Source: Parcubacteria group bacterium
GTDB lineage: Bacteria > Patescibacteriota > Minisyncoccia > Phycocordibacterales > GCA-002724975
Length of the DNA: 9,725 nucleotides
Direction: 5' to 3'
Assembly (NCBI GenBank): GCA_002724975.1
Contig: PBQF01000040.1
Coordinates: 1 to 9,725 of the forward strand
Notes under the pieces: generated by a model
Seen by the model: only the letters and a program-made list of their open reading frames with translations
Told to the model about the DNA's origin: nothing
The model's database searches: none
In this document: positions 1 through 6,391 of the stretch, piece by piece
How the letters are laid out: every line of letters begins with the position of its first letter
Numbering within the stretch: position 1 is the first letter of the stretch
Translations under genes and position numbers: made by a program

Positions 1-39
1 ATCAAACCACTTAGGTTTTTGGGTTAAATTTATTCTTAA

Positions 40-156
40 ATATATGGCAAATATTTTCATTTAATTAAATATTTTGGGGCGATGCTGATTGAAGATGAAT
101 ATATTGTTGCGATGTTCCGCAGTGTCTTTAATACGTTATGGGATTCAGCTGAATAG
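40..156 (+). pseudogene. C-terminal remnant of a TrmB-type transcriptional regulator (5' part lost)
   Basis: In the frame ending at the TAG of 154-156 the sequence reads GAMLIEDEY, then AMFRSVFNTLWDSAE. This has the layout of the extreme C-terminus of TrmB/PLD-like HTH regulators common in Patescibacteria (an hIED segment, then an (F)R..F..hW helix). Upstream the frame is closed by stops at 37-39 and 25-27, and no start codon is present that would give a full protein. I therefore read it as a decayed or cut fragment with the DNA-binding half missing. It runs head-on into the comM-like fragment of the opposite strand, their ends sharing positions 155-156. The family call rests on a short motif and is moderate; that it is not an intact gene is clear from the stops. 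Confidence 0.5.
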
Positions 157-202
157 CATCAAGAAGAATTGTTTGAGCACTGTATACTTTCGCGAATGAC
201 AT
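128..202 (-). pseudogene. N-terminal fragment of a ComM/YifB-like Mg-chelatase-family ATPase gene
   Basis: From the ATG at 202-200 the first 16 codons read MSFAKVYSAQTILLDA. This matches the well-known beginning of ComM (YifB, magnesium chelatase subunit ChlI-like AAA+ protein), a helicase that helps integrate DNA during natural transformation. After codon 16 (157-155) the family resemblance stops and eight unrelated codons lead to a TAA at 130-128. The rest of the gene, normally about 500 codons, is absent. The break coincides with the end of the + strand TrmB-type remnant, so the two were joined by a rearrangement. An AT-rich upstream stretch with TACACT ten nt before the ATG might be the old promoter. 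The identification is from recollection of the family N-terminus. Confidence 0.6.
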
Positions 203-259
203 ATCTTTTTTTAGTGTAAATTTTTTCTCCTATTCCTTCACCAAATATGAGTTTTCTAC

Positions 260-478
260 TCAATTTCCAGGTAAAGAGTTCCACATTATTTCAAACATTT
301 CCTTTTGTAACTGAATAGCGCTCTTGGTTTGTATAACAATTGCTGAAATAGGAGGATTATATTGATGAATGACTACTTTTTGTGGAGTTATGATTAAACT
401 TGTTGTTAAGTTTGTATCTTTTGGAAGTATACGAACCTTCTGATTAAAGTTTCTTTCAAATTCCTTTCCTACTCGTCT
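260..478 (-). pseudogene. C-terminal effector-domain remnant of a second TrmB-type regulator
   Basis: The - strand frame ending at the TGA of 262-260 encodes about 72 residues. Recognisable pieces are VGKEFERNFNQKVRILPKD, then SLIITPQKVVIHQY, then SAIVIQT and QKEMFEIMWNSLPGN. This is the order seen in the C-terminal ligand-binding part of TrmB-like regulators: a Gly-Lys-Glu-containing helix, an R.LP turn, beta strands, and a final F..hW helix. There is no start codon in this frame near its beginning, and upstream it runs out of frame into the 3' end of the dksA-like gene, overlapping it by 10 bp. The helix-turn-helix half is missing. It is best read as a pseudogene fragment; it differs clearly in sequence from the + strand remnant, so it is not a simple duplicate. 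Confidence 0.6.
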
Positions 479-840
479 TCCACTAGATGTGCATTTTCTA
501 CTTTGGTTCTGGCAGCGGGGTTGGCCTCGAGGCGTTCAATTGGAATATCACTTCCATCAATTTCATCTTTTCCATAATTTCCATTGTCAATTTTTTTTAG
601 TGCCCTCTGAACATTATTAAATCTGATTTCTAACTCCTTAAGTTTTGAAGTATTTACTTCGAATTCATCTATAGCATCAGATGATTCGTTGGAATCGGCA
701 CCGGTTTTGTCCCATTCCCCAGGTATAGCTTCCCAATCAGAAGGATTATCTGGATTTCTTCTGCCGATTCTTAATAGTCCGCTCTCAAGATTCTTCTCTT
801 CTTCTTCAAGAATACCTTTAAATTTTTCAGTATCAATCAT
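469..840 (-). CDS. DksA/TraR-like protein lacking the zinc-finger cysteines
   Basis: A 123-residue protein with a predicted N-terminal coiled coil (residues 1-27 and 62-86) and a C-terminal DksA/TraR signature. Residues 87-112 read G.YG....G..IP.ERLEANPAAR, which is the zinc-finger core of the family. The four zinc ligands are replaced: D92 and D95 stand where the CxxC pair should be, K113 and N116 where the second pair should be. DksA binds the RNA polymerase secondary channel and tunes initiation with (p)ppGpp; zinc-independent variants exist, so the fold may persist without metal. Residues 28-55 are an acidic, polar insert. It follows the membrane-protein gene by 25 bp and may be cotranscribed, but TGTTAATAT (an extended -10 look-alike) ends 9 nt before the ATG. 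No Shine-Dalgarno is visible. Role as a transcription factor is family inference. Confidence 0.85.
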   Translation of the reverse strand: MIDTEKFKGILEEEEKNLESGLLRIGRRNPDNPSDWEAIPGEWDKTGADSNESSDAIDEFEVNTSKLKELEIRFNNVQRALKKIDNGNYGKDEIDGSDIPIERLEANPAARTKVENAHLVEDE

Positions 841-849
841 GATTAGCCT

Positions 850-858
850 ATATTAACA
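850..858 (-). promoter_or_regulatory. Possible extended -10 element for the dksA-like gene
   Basis: On the - strand TGTTAATAT (TG-N-TAATAT) ends 9 nt upstream of the ATG at 840. No good -35 is present at the expected distance (ATTTAG at 873-878). It would give a nearly leaderless transcript. The signal is weak alone and the genome is AT-rich. Confidence 0.3.
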
Positions 859-865
859 CAGATTT

Positions 866-1855
866 TTAATTTCTAAATCGCCCTGTGGTTAACCTGTCAA
901 ATACCTCTATCAAAGTACTTTCCGTGCTCGTAATTATTATATGATCCCTATCTGGAAATGAATAAATTAGGGCTATGTTTCCACCACTGTCTCGAAGGGT
1001 TCGAGTGTCCCTGTTTCTGACGAGCTCATCCTCAAAACCTTTTTGAATGACTCCAGCCCCAGCCCCTTCTTCGATATTAACCGTAGGCTTAACATTGTAG
1101 AACATCATCCAAATATCATCTATCATTGTTTTCTCCCAATCAATTATTCCCGGCAAGGCATTATCAAAGGAACTAACTTTAAAAATCAAAAATCCCTGAT
1201 TACCATCAAAAGAATGGATACCAAACATGAACTCATTCTCTAAGGATCTAATAAAAGAACCTCTTGCCCTTACCTCTATTTGCTCCAAGAAGTTTTCTGC
1301 TGTTAAAATCCTTTTGTTCATGTCTTCTCCGGTTGTTAAATACAAATTTGTAACGTTACCAAGTGGGCCTTGGATAACAGTTCTTTCTCGATTGATTTTT
1401 TGCAAAGTATCTATCCCATTTAAATCAGTAATAGATATTTCTTTGTTAGAATTGGAAAAAATTATTGATGGAATTTCCAAAACATCTGATATCTCGTCTT
1501 CCTCTTTTAGAAAAAATGAACTACCGACGACAAGTAAACCAAGAATAATAAAAGCGGTACCAGCAGTGATGATTTTTTTAGCCCTTTCTTTTCTTACTTT
1601 TTCTTCTGAAATTAGTTGGGCCTCTTTTTCTCCGCCAAACTTTCTTTTTTGTTCTGATAATGCAACATCGGAAAGGGTGACGCCCTTTTTAATTAAGCCA
1701 GCTATATCACCAGCATAAGTTCGGACAGAACTTTGTGTGGTGTCATCCAAACCCTCGTCAGTTTTCTGATCTTTTTCTTCTTGCTGAGACTGCTCTGTCT
1801 TAGAAGTTTGGTCCAGTTGATTTTGATTATCGTTTTCTTGTTTTTCCTCCTCCAT
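866..1855 (-). CDS. Single-pass membrane protein of unknown function, overlapping the pnp 3' end
   Basis: A 329-residue protein. Residues 1-45 are a Gln/Glu/Asp/Asn-rich, probably disordered tail. Residues 45-94 include R..Y..D....I....TLSDVALSE and end in a K/R-rich stretch. One hydrophobic helix lies at about 95-116 (IITAGTAFIILGLLVVGSSF), followed by a soluble domain of about 210 residues. Positive charges before the helix predict the N-terminus in the cytoplasm and the C-terminal domain outside. The outer part contains FMFGIHS.DG then FLIFKV.SFDNALPGIIDWE, wording I associate with conserved uncharacterised proteins of Parcubacteria, without certainty. The ATG at 1855 lies inside pnp, so the two genes overlap by 29 bp in different frames, pointing to cotranscription and translational coupling. 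The GGAGGAGG right after the ATG is inside the gene and cannot serve this start. No function is assigned. Confidence 0.8.
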   Translation of the reverse strand: MEEEKQENDNQNQLDQTSKTEQSQQEEKDQKTDEGLDDTTQSSVRTYAGDIAGLIKKGVTLSDVALSEQKRKFGGEKEAQLISEEKVRKERAKKIITAGTAFIILGLLVVGSSFFLKEEDEISDVLEIPSIIFSNSNKEISITDLNGIDTLQKINRERTVIQGPLGNVTNLYLTTGEDMNKRILTAENFLEQIEVRARGSFIRSLENEFMFGIHSFDGNQGFLIFKVSSFDNALPGIIDWEKTMIDDIWMMFYNVKPTVNIEEGAGAGVIQKGFEDELVRNRDTRTLRDSGGNIALIYSFPDRDHIIITSTESTLIEVFDRLTTGRFRN

Positions 1856-3977
1856 GGTTATTGTTTGAAGAACCTTTAGATTCCATACCCTTAAATAATT
1901 CAGGGTTTACCGCCTTTATTGAGAGATTCACCCTACCTCTATCGTCCACCTCTTTGACCACAACTGGCACCTTATCTCCCTCTTTTAGGAAATCAGCAAC
2001 ATTATTAATTCTGAACGGGGCTATTTCCGAAACGTGGACTAATCCTTCGGCCCATGGATTTATTCTAACAAATGCACCAAAGTCTAGTACCTTAACAACC
2101 TCTCCATCAAACTTCTCGCCAGCCTTATATTCATGGGTCATGCTCTCAATTATTTCTTGGGCCTTTTGTCCCCCACCTTCTCTGCCAGTAATAAAGACAC
2201 TACCATCATCTTCAATTGTAATTTCTGCCCCAGTTTTGTCTTTAATATCGTTTATAGTTTTACCACCACTGCCGATTACTAAACCAATTTGGTCTGGTTT
2301 TATTTTTATCATTACAACTTCTGGTGCATTTGGAGAAATATTTTCTCTCGGCTCTGGAATTTCCTTTAACATAACATCTAAGATGTGTAATCGGGCATTT
2401 TTTGCAGCTTCCAACGCTTCTTTTAAAATCGGAATTGGTACACCATCAACTTTTACATCCATTTGAATGGCAGTAATACCGTCTTTTGTGCCGGCAACTT
2501 TGAAATCCATGTCGCCGTGGTGGTCTTCTGGTCCCTGAATATCAGTTAGGATTTTGTAGTTACCTTTTTCATCCATCATTAGTCCCGACGCAATACCTGC
2601 AACCGGTGCTTTAATCGGAACCCCACCATCCATTAATGCCAAAGTGCTTCCACAAACACTTCCCATTGAAGTTGAACCGTTTGAGGCCATGGCTTCTGAG
2701 ACAATCCTAATTGTGTAAGGAAATTTTTCCGTGTCGGGGATGACCGGCTTGATAGCTTTCTCTGCTAATGCCCCGTGCCCAATCATTCTTCTGTTAAATC
2801 CGCCGACCCTGCCGGTTTCACCGACAGAAAATGGCGGAAAGTTGTAATGATGGAAAAATCTCTTGTCCAGCCTTTCTTCCATACCTTCAATTAACTGCGC
2901 ATCTTCTGGCCCGCCAAGGGTTAAGACAGAAAGAATATGGGTTCCACCCCTATAAAATAACCCAGAACCGTGGATTATAGGGCTAATATGAGCCACTTTT
3001 GCTGAGATTGGTCTAACTTCGTCCATTGCTCTACCATCAGCTCTTCTATTATTCTCTAAAGCTTCTTTGTGCAGAACTTCATCAACCCGTTCTTCGTAAT
3101 AGTTAGTTGCTAAGTGAATATTTTCCTCTGGGAATTTTTCTTCAGCTAACTTAATCCACTCTTTTTCCAAGGTCCAGATTTTTCCTTTCACTCCAGAGAA
3201 AATCACACCATCGAGTTTTGGTTCAATTTCTTTTTCAAAGAATGTTATAACCTCTTTGTTTATTTTTTCAATTTCAATCTTTCTTTTTTCCTTTCCAATT
3301 TCTGAAACGATTTTTTTCTGCCATTCTTGAAGTTTTTCTATTTCCTGACTCGCTTTTTTTAATGCATCGGTTGTGAAATTTTCACTAACTTCTTTTCCCC
3401 CAACTTCAATCATGTTGATGTTGTCGTCTTTGCCACAGGCAATCATGTCGAAGTGTGCATTATCTCTCTCTGGATATGTTGGGTTAACAATAAATTCTTC
3501 CTCGCCGTTTTTTGTTCCGATTCGAACGGCACTAACTGGTCCGTTCCACGGAATATCTGACGTAGCAAGTGCTAATGACGTAGCATTTACTGCCAAGATA
3601 TCAGGATCATCTTTATCAATGGAAAGAATTGTGATGACAACCTGTATTTCGTTTCTAATTTCGGAATTGAAAAGCGGTCTGACAGTTCTATCAACTGCTC
3701 TAGCTGAAAGAACTGCTTCTTCCGAAGGTCTTCCTTCTCGTCTTACGAATCTTGAGCCTAAAATCTGCCCAGCGGCGTAGAATCTTTCTTCATAATCGAC
3801 GGTTAAAGGAAACCAATTGATTCCCTCTTTCTTCTCTTCGGACATGACTGCTGTTGCAAGGACCGCAGTATTACCCATTCTTAAAATGACAGAGCCATGT
3901 GCTTGGTCTGACATATCACTGAATTGTGCAGTGATAGTTTTACCTCCGATTTCCACGGAGTATTCCTTTTGATTCAT
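1827..3977 (-). CDS. pnp: Polyribonucleotide nucleotidyltransferase (PNPase)
   Basis: A 716-residue protein of normal family length. PNPase degrades RNA 3' to 5' by phosphorolysis, releasing nucleoside diphosphates, and forms a ring-shaped trimer. The order is complete: first RNase PH domain (about 10-140), helical linker (about 200-305), second RNase PH domain (about 315-540), KH domain (about 553-612), S1 domain (about 618-690). The catalytic segment GPEDHHGDMDFKVAGTKDG is intact, with D485, D491 and K493 matching the metal and phosphate residues of the E. coli enzyme. Upstream GETGRVGGFNRRMIGHGALA is also intact. The KH GxxG loop is G569-S-G-G572. The tail is Gly/Asn/Ser-rich and basic (GGGKTRKR). 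The downstream membrane-protein gene starts within its last codons. It has its own promoter and a strongly structured leader, which suggests autoregulation at mRNA level as in E. coli, by inference. Confidence 0.97.
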   Translation of the reverse strand: MNQKEYSVEIGGKTITAQFSDMSDQAHGSVILRMGNTAVLATAVMSEEKKEGINWFPLTVDYEERFYAAGQILGSRFVRREGRPSEEAVLSARAVDRTVRPLFNSEIRNEIQVVITILSIDKDDPDILAVNATSLALATSDIPWNGPVSAVRIGTKNGEEEFIVNPTYPERDNAHFDMIACGKDDNINMIEVGGKEVSENFTTDALKKASQEIEKLQEWQKKIVSEIGKEKRKIEIEKINKEVITFFEKEIEPKLDGVIFSGVKGKIWTLEKEWIKLAEEKFPEENIHLATNYYEERVDEVLHKEALENNRRADGRAMDEVRPISAKVAHISPIIHGSGLFYRGGTHILSVLTLGGPEDAQLIEGMEERLDKRFFHHYNFPPFSVGETGRVGGFNRRMIGHGALAEKAIKPVIPDTEKFPYTIRIVSEAMASNGSTSMGSVCGSTLALMDGGVPIKAPVAGIASGLMMDEKGNYKILTDIQGPEDHHGDMDFKVAGTKDGITAIQMDVKVDGVPIPILKEALEAAKNARLHILDVMLKEIPEPRENISPNAPEVVMIKIKPDQIGLVIGSGGKTINDIKDKTGAEITIEDDGSVFITGREGGGQKAQEIIESMTHEYKAGEKFDGEVVKVLDFGAFVRINPWAEGLVHVSEIAPFRINNVADFLKEGDKVPVVVKEVDDRGRVNLSIKAVNPELFKGMESKGSSNNNHGGGKTRKR

Positions 3978-3986
3978 ATAGTCTTG

Positions 3987-4041
3987 TTGACCCGCAGATT
4001 TTAGATTTGAAGCGTTTCAAACCTATTTATCTGGGGGTCAA
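3987..4041 (-). promoter_or_regulatory. Two-tier stem-loop filling the pnp mRNA leader
   Basis: In the - strand transcript TTGACCC (4041-4035) pairs perfectly with GGGTCAA (3993-3987). Inside, TAGGTTTGAA (4025-4016) pairs with TTCAAATCTA (4011-4002) as 10 bp with one G-U, around the tetraloop ACGC. The hairpin ends 9 nt before the pnp ATG, so its outer stem covers the position where a ribosome would normally contact the leader; no Shine-Dalgarno sequence is seen. E. coli pnp mRNA is controlled through a leader stem cut by RNase III and then degraded by PNPase itself. A similar mechanism here is inference from position and shape. Confidence 0.65.
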
Positions 4042-4062
4042 ATTAATAATAAGTCTAGAGTT

Positions 4063-4090
4063 ATATTACCACTCCCGTACTCTTTTTCAA
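4063..4090 (-). promoter_or_regulatory. pnp promoter: TTGAAA-N16-TAATAT with extended -10
   Basis: The -35 TTGAAA (4090-4085) is 16 bp from the -10 TAATAT (4068-4063), which is preceded by TGG, giving the extended -10 form TG-N. Transcription would begin near 4056, giving a leader of about 78 nt that contains the stem-loop at 3987-4041. The promoter sits immediately after the terminator of the upstream NYN gene, so pnp is an independent unit. Confidence 0.6.
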
Positions 4091-4092
4091 TA

Positions 4093-4119
4093 GAAAAAAC
4101 GAGGCATTATCCGCCTCGC
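4093..4119 (-). terminator. Intrinsic terminator after the NYN-domain gene
   Basis: On the - strand CGAGGC (4118-4113) pairs perfectly with GCCTCG (4105-4100), extended by a G-U pair, around a 7-nt loop and followed directly by TTTTTT (4099-4094). It starts 8 nt after the NYN stop codon. It separates rpsO/NYN transcription from pnp. Confidence 0.85.
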
Positions 4120-4126
4120 TTCTCTA

Positions 4127-4681
4127 TTATTTCTTAGGAGTTCTTGGGGTTCTTGCTCTTGCGGTCTTCCTTTGTCCTATCAAAAACTTTTTAGGGTTTT
4201 TATCAAGGTCCATAAAGTCATCAGCAGCCTCAATTAGTTTAGAGGAAGAAGATTTTCCAAATGAAACTACTTCCACTTGGCAGCCCTGGCTTGTTTGAAG
4301 GTACTTAACAAGTGGTACGAAGTCTCCGTCTCCGGCAACTATAATAACGGTATCCAGCTTTGGTGCCATCTTAATAGCATCGACAGCTAAACCTACATCC
4401 CAGTCAGCTTTTTTAGCGCCACCTAGAAAAATCTGCAAGTCTTTTGTTTTAGTTTCAATTCCCATCTTCTCCAAAGCGTCGAAGAATGGTTTTTCTTCAC
4501 CTGATTCGGTTGTGATGACATAGGCAATAGCTCTAATCAGAACTCTGTCACCTATAGCTTCTTTTACAACTTCGCCGAAGTTTACTTTGGCTCCGTTATA
4601 TAGATTTTTTGCACTATGATAAAGGTTTTGAGCATCTATAAAGACCCCAACCCGTTGTTCTTTGTGTTTTACAACAGACAT
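4127..4681 (-). CDS. NYN-domain (LabA/DUF88-like) putative ribonuclease
   Basis: A 184-residue protein with a PIN-like NYN fold. The acidic active-site pattern is complete: VFIDAQNLY with D16, DWDVGLAVDA with D93, D95 and D101, and AGDGDFVPLV with D118 and D120. In this superfamily such aspartates bind the metal for RNA cleavage. The core spans about residues 10-160; the last 25 residues are a basic tail rich in Lys/Arg/Thr/Pro (TARARTPRTPKK) that could bind nucleic acid. It sits between rpsO and pnp and has its own terminator, in keeping with an RNA-turnover role, although no substrate can be named. No Shine-Dalgarno or convincing promoter is seen in the 92 bp before it, so cotranscription with rpsO is likely. 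Confidence 0.85.
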   Translation of the reverse strand: MSVVKHKEQRVGVFIDAQNLYHSAKNLYNGAKVNFGEVVKEAIGDRVLIRAIAYVITTESGEEKPFFDALEKMGIETKTKDLQIFLGGAKKADWDVGLAVDAIKMAPKLDTVIIVAGDGDFVPLVKYLQTSQGCQVEVVSFGKSSSSKLIEAADDFMDLDKNPKKFLIGQRKTARARTPRTPKK

Positions 4682-4773
4682 AATTAGTTAAAAGTAGAAA
4701 GTCAAAAGTTTAAAGTATAAAAACAACGACTTTCAATAAGTTATTAAAAACGAAAAGGTAAATTTGGGAAAAC

Positions 4774-5040
4774 TTACTTTTTCAATCCGACCTTTTTGAC
4801 AATAGCGTTGTAACGCTTAGAGTCCTTCTTTTTAAGGTACTTCAGGTGAGCCCTCCTCTTCTCGACAAGACCTAAAAGGCCTCTTCTGGAATGCTTATCT
4901 TTACTGTTTGATTTCAAATGCTTAGAAAGCTCGTCTATCCTTTTAGACAAAATTGAAATCTGGACCTCAGGAGATCCAGTATCCTTTTCATGCCTTCTTG
5001 TCTCCTTAATGACGTTCTGCTTTTTTCTTGTTGTCAGCAT
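4774..5040 (-). CDS. rpsO: 30S ribosomal protein S15
   Basis: An 88-residue protein, the usual length for S15, which binds the central domain of 16S rRNA early in small-subunit assembly. The family signature is plain: the start MLTTRKKQNVIKETRRHEKD, then TGSPEVQISILSKRIDELSKHLK, HSRRGLLGLVEKRRAHLKYL and a basic end KKVGLKK. The His-Ser-Arg-Arg-Gly-Leu block that contacts rRNA is intact at about residues 49-54. In E. coli S15 represses its own mRNA through a leader pseudoknot; here the promoter lies so close to the ATG that almost no leader can exist, so that mechanism should be absent. The NYN gene follows after 92 bp. Confidence 0.97.
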   Translation of the reverse strand: MLTTRKKQNVIKETRRHEKDTGSPEVQISILSKRIDELSKHLKSNSKDKHSRRGLLGLVEKRRAHLKYLKKKDSKRYNAIVKKVGLKK

Positions 5041-5048
5041 TAAAGAAA

Positions 5049-5077
5049 ATAATACTACACTAAGCCAGATTTTGCAA
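5049..5077 (-). promoter_or_regulatory. rpsO promoter, predicted leaderless start
   Basis: TTGCAA (5077-5072) and TATTAT (5054-5049) on the - strand are exactly 17 bp apart, a near-consensus sigma70-type promoter. Only 8 nt separate the -10 from the rpsO ATG at 5040, so transcription should begin at or within one or two bases of the start codon. The 10-mer GTAGTATTAT around the -10 recurs before xth. Confidence 0.7.
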
Positions 5078-5093
5078 GGGGTGGATAAATAGC

Positions 5094-5121
5094 TTAGTTA
5101 AGCAGTTAAGCAGTTAGGCAG
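5094..5121 (+). repeat. Three-copy 8-bp tandem repeat (AGTTAAGC type)
   Basis: AGTTAAGC AGTTAAGC AGTTAGGC AGT: two perfect units and one with a single change, between the divergent rpsO and xer genes. A related pair, AGTTAAGT AATTAAGC, lies at 9417-9432 just before and at the start of tRNA-Gly. Whether it has a function or is replication slippage cannot be told. Confidence 0.6.
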
Positions 5122-5135
5122 TGTCTTTTCGTTCT

Positions 5136-5143
5136 GATACAAT
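5136..5143 (+). promoter_or_regulatory. Candidate extended -10 for the xer recombinase gene
   Basis: TGATACAAT (5135-5143; TG-N-TACAAT) stands 37 nt before the preferred ATG at 5181 and lies downstream of the alternative GTG at 5121. The -35 region overlaps the tandem repeats and is poor (TTAGGC at 5114-5119, 18 bp away). If real, it rules out the GTG start. Confidence 0.4.
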
Positions 5144-5180
5144 TTTTAGTGTCGCAAAACATTTTCACTGGCTTAATTTT

Positions 5181-6089
5181 ATGGAACTTAAACAATTAAA
5201 GCGGCAATTTCTTGAGCACTTAGAGATTGAAAAGGGTCGTTCTCTCAAAACTATTAACAACTACGGCAGGTATCTTGACCGTTTTTTTGATTTTGCAAAA
5301 ATTACCCAACCAAACCAGATAACAGATGACCTTTTAAGGAAATATCGTATCTGGCTCAACCGTCAAGAAGGAATTACTGACGGGACACTTCACAAAAGAA
5401 CCCAGAACTATTATCTCATTGCTCTTAGGGCTTTCTTAAAGTACTTAGCCAAGAGAGAAATTGAAACTCTACCACCCGAAAGAGTTGAACTTGCTAAAAC
5501 CGAAGAGAGAGACCTTGATTTAATTTCCTATGACGAACTAAAAAGGTTGATGGAGGCGCCTGAAGGAGATGGTGTTAATGATTTGAGAGACAAAGCGATA
5601 CTGGAATTGTTTTTTTCAACAGGACTTCGTGTTTCTGAGCTTGCTTCCCTCTCCCGCGACATTGATTTGAGCAAAGATGAACTTTCAATAAGGGGTAAAG
5701 GATCGAAAATACGCGTTGTTTTTTTCTCAGATAGGGCCAAGGACGCAATTAAAAAATATTTAGACAAAAGGGTTGATATAGACGATGCTCTTTTTGTAAA
5801 TCTTTCTCCTACTAAGAATGAGAAGGATAAAGATTTACGTTTAACCACACGCTCAATCGAAAGAATTGTTAAGAAATACGCAATCAAGGCAGGTATTTCA
5901 AAAAAGGTAACACCGCATGTTATCCGACACTCCTTTGCCACCGATTTACTCCGAAACGGGGCCGATATCAGGTCTGTTCAGATGCTTTTAGGACATTCAA
6001 ATATCTCTACGACCCAAGTTTATACTCATTTAACCGATAAGCATCTCAAAGAAGTCCATAAAAAATTCCACAATAAGAACAGGCAATAG
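5181..6089 (+). CDS. Tyrosine recombinase of the XerC/XerD type
   Basis: A 302-residue protein. Numbered from the ATG at 5181, the N-terminal SAM-like DNA-binding domain is about 1-90 and the catalytic domain about 115-295. All six catalytic residues are present: R150 in STGLRVSEL, K173 in RGKGSK, H246 and R249 in HVIRHSFATDLL, H272 in LLGHS, and the nucleophile Y281 in TTQVYTHL. Spacing matches E. coli XerD almost residue for residue. Xer proteins resolve chromosome dimers at dif. A frame with GTG at 5121 would add 20 residues (total 322), but that extension lacks family resemblance and a probable -10 lies inside it, so I prefer 5181. No dif-like site, transposase or attachment site is visible, so a housekeeping role is likelier than an integrase of a mobile element. 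XerC and XerD cannot be told apart here. Confidence 0.93.
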   Translation: MELKQLKRQFLEHLEIEKGRSLKTINNYGRYLDRFFDFAKITQPNQITDDLLRKYRIWLNRQEGITDGTLHKRTQNYYLIALRAFLKYLAKREIETLPPERVELAKTEERDLDLISYDELKRLMEAPEGDGVNDLRDKAILELFFSTGLRVSELASLSRDIDLSKDELSIRGKGSKIRVVFFSDRAKDAIKKYLDKRVDIDDALFVNLSPTKNEKDKDLRLTTRSIERIVKKYAIKAGISKKVTPHVIRHSFATDLLRNGADIRSVQMLLGHSNISTTQVYTHLTDKHLKEVHKKFHNKNRQ

Positions 6090-6140
6090 TTTTTGTAGGT
6101 GCTACAATTAAACAAATATTAAAAAACAATAAAGGTCGGT

Positions 6141-6169
6141 TTAAAAACTTTTAAATTCAATATTTAATA
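6141..6169 (+). promoter_or_regulatory. Candidate promoter of the 52-residue membrane protein gene
   Basis: TTTAAA (about 6141-6146) and TTTAAT (about 6163-6168) are about 17 bp apart, and the latter is about 6 nt before the ATG at 6175, again a leaderless arrangement. The stretch is very AT-rich, so the match is weak. An alternative extended -10 (TGCTACAAT, 6100-6108) lies within a small 6-bp inverted repeat farther upstream. Confidence 0.3.
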
Positions 6170-6174
6170 TACAT

Positions 6175-6333
6175 ATGAAATATCAAGGAAAGCTTAGCTC
6201 AGTATTTCTCCTTCTTATAGCAGTTCTGTTCCTTCTTAAGGGATTAGATGTTTTTGATCAGAATTTTGTAGACACAGTTTGGCCAATTCTTCTGGGAATT
6301 ATTGCTCTTCTACAGATGAGCGGACGTAAGTAG
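6175..6333 (+). CDS. Small two-helix membrane protein (52 residues)
   Basis: An open frame from ATG at 6175 to TAG at 6331-6333 encodes 52 residues with two hydrophobic helices: residues about 9-21 (SVFLLLIAVLFLL) and 34-47 (TVWPILLGIIALLQ), joined by a short polar turn (KGLDVFDQNFVD) and ending in a basic SGRK. The pattern, a glycine/leucine helix then a turn then a WP-containing helix, resembles short LiaI/LiaF-like or DUF5668-type membrane segments; this is a resemblance, not an identification. It is followed within 20 bp by a strong terminator hairpin, which supports it as a real transcription unit. Both ends would face the same side of the membrane. Function unknown. Confidence 0.6.
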   Translation: MKYQGKLSSVFLLLIAVLFLLKGLDVFDQNFVDTVWPILLGIIALLQMSGRK

Positions 6334-6351
6334 TGTTTTTAGGTTGTATAG

Positions 6352-6388
6352 AAAGAAGAAATCGACCATGACGGCCGGTTTTTTCTTT
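6352..6388 (+). terminator. Strong intrinsic terminator, possibly bidirectional
   Basis: A 16-position stem (6352-6367 with 6373-6388) has 13 Watson-Crick pairs, two G-U pairs and one A-C mismatch around a 5-nt loop. GC pairs at the tip (CGACC with GGCCG) are followed by TTTTTT (6379-6384). The A-rich 5' arm gives a T-rich tail on the other strand too. It ends the 52-residue gene unit just before xth. Confidence 0.7.
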
Positions 6389-6391
6389 GTG

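Noticed and set aside
1043..1718. Open frames on the + strand opposite the membrane-protein gene
   Set aside because: They are antisense shadows with no family resemblance; the - strand frame has a clear membrane-protein layout.
1861..3780. Long + strand open frames opposite pnp
   Set aside because: pnp is certain on the other strand, and the antisense translations are Ser/Leu/Ile-rich with no motifs.
5121..5180. GTG start at 5121 extending the recombinase by 20 residues
   Set aside because: The extension is unlike the family, the ATG at 5181 gives normal length and catalytic numbering, and a -10 candidate lies within the extension.
5528..5941. A - strand open frame of 137 codons opposite the recombinase
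   Set aside because: Covers the catalytic part of a clear tyrosine recombinase; no signal of its own.
6093..6107. TTGTAG-gtg-CTACAA hairpin as terminator of the recombinase gene
   Set aside because: Six pairs only and no T-run follows on either strand.
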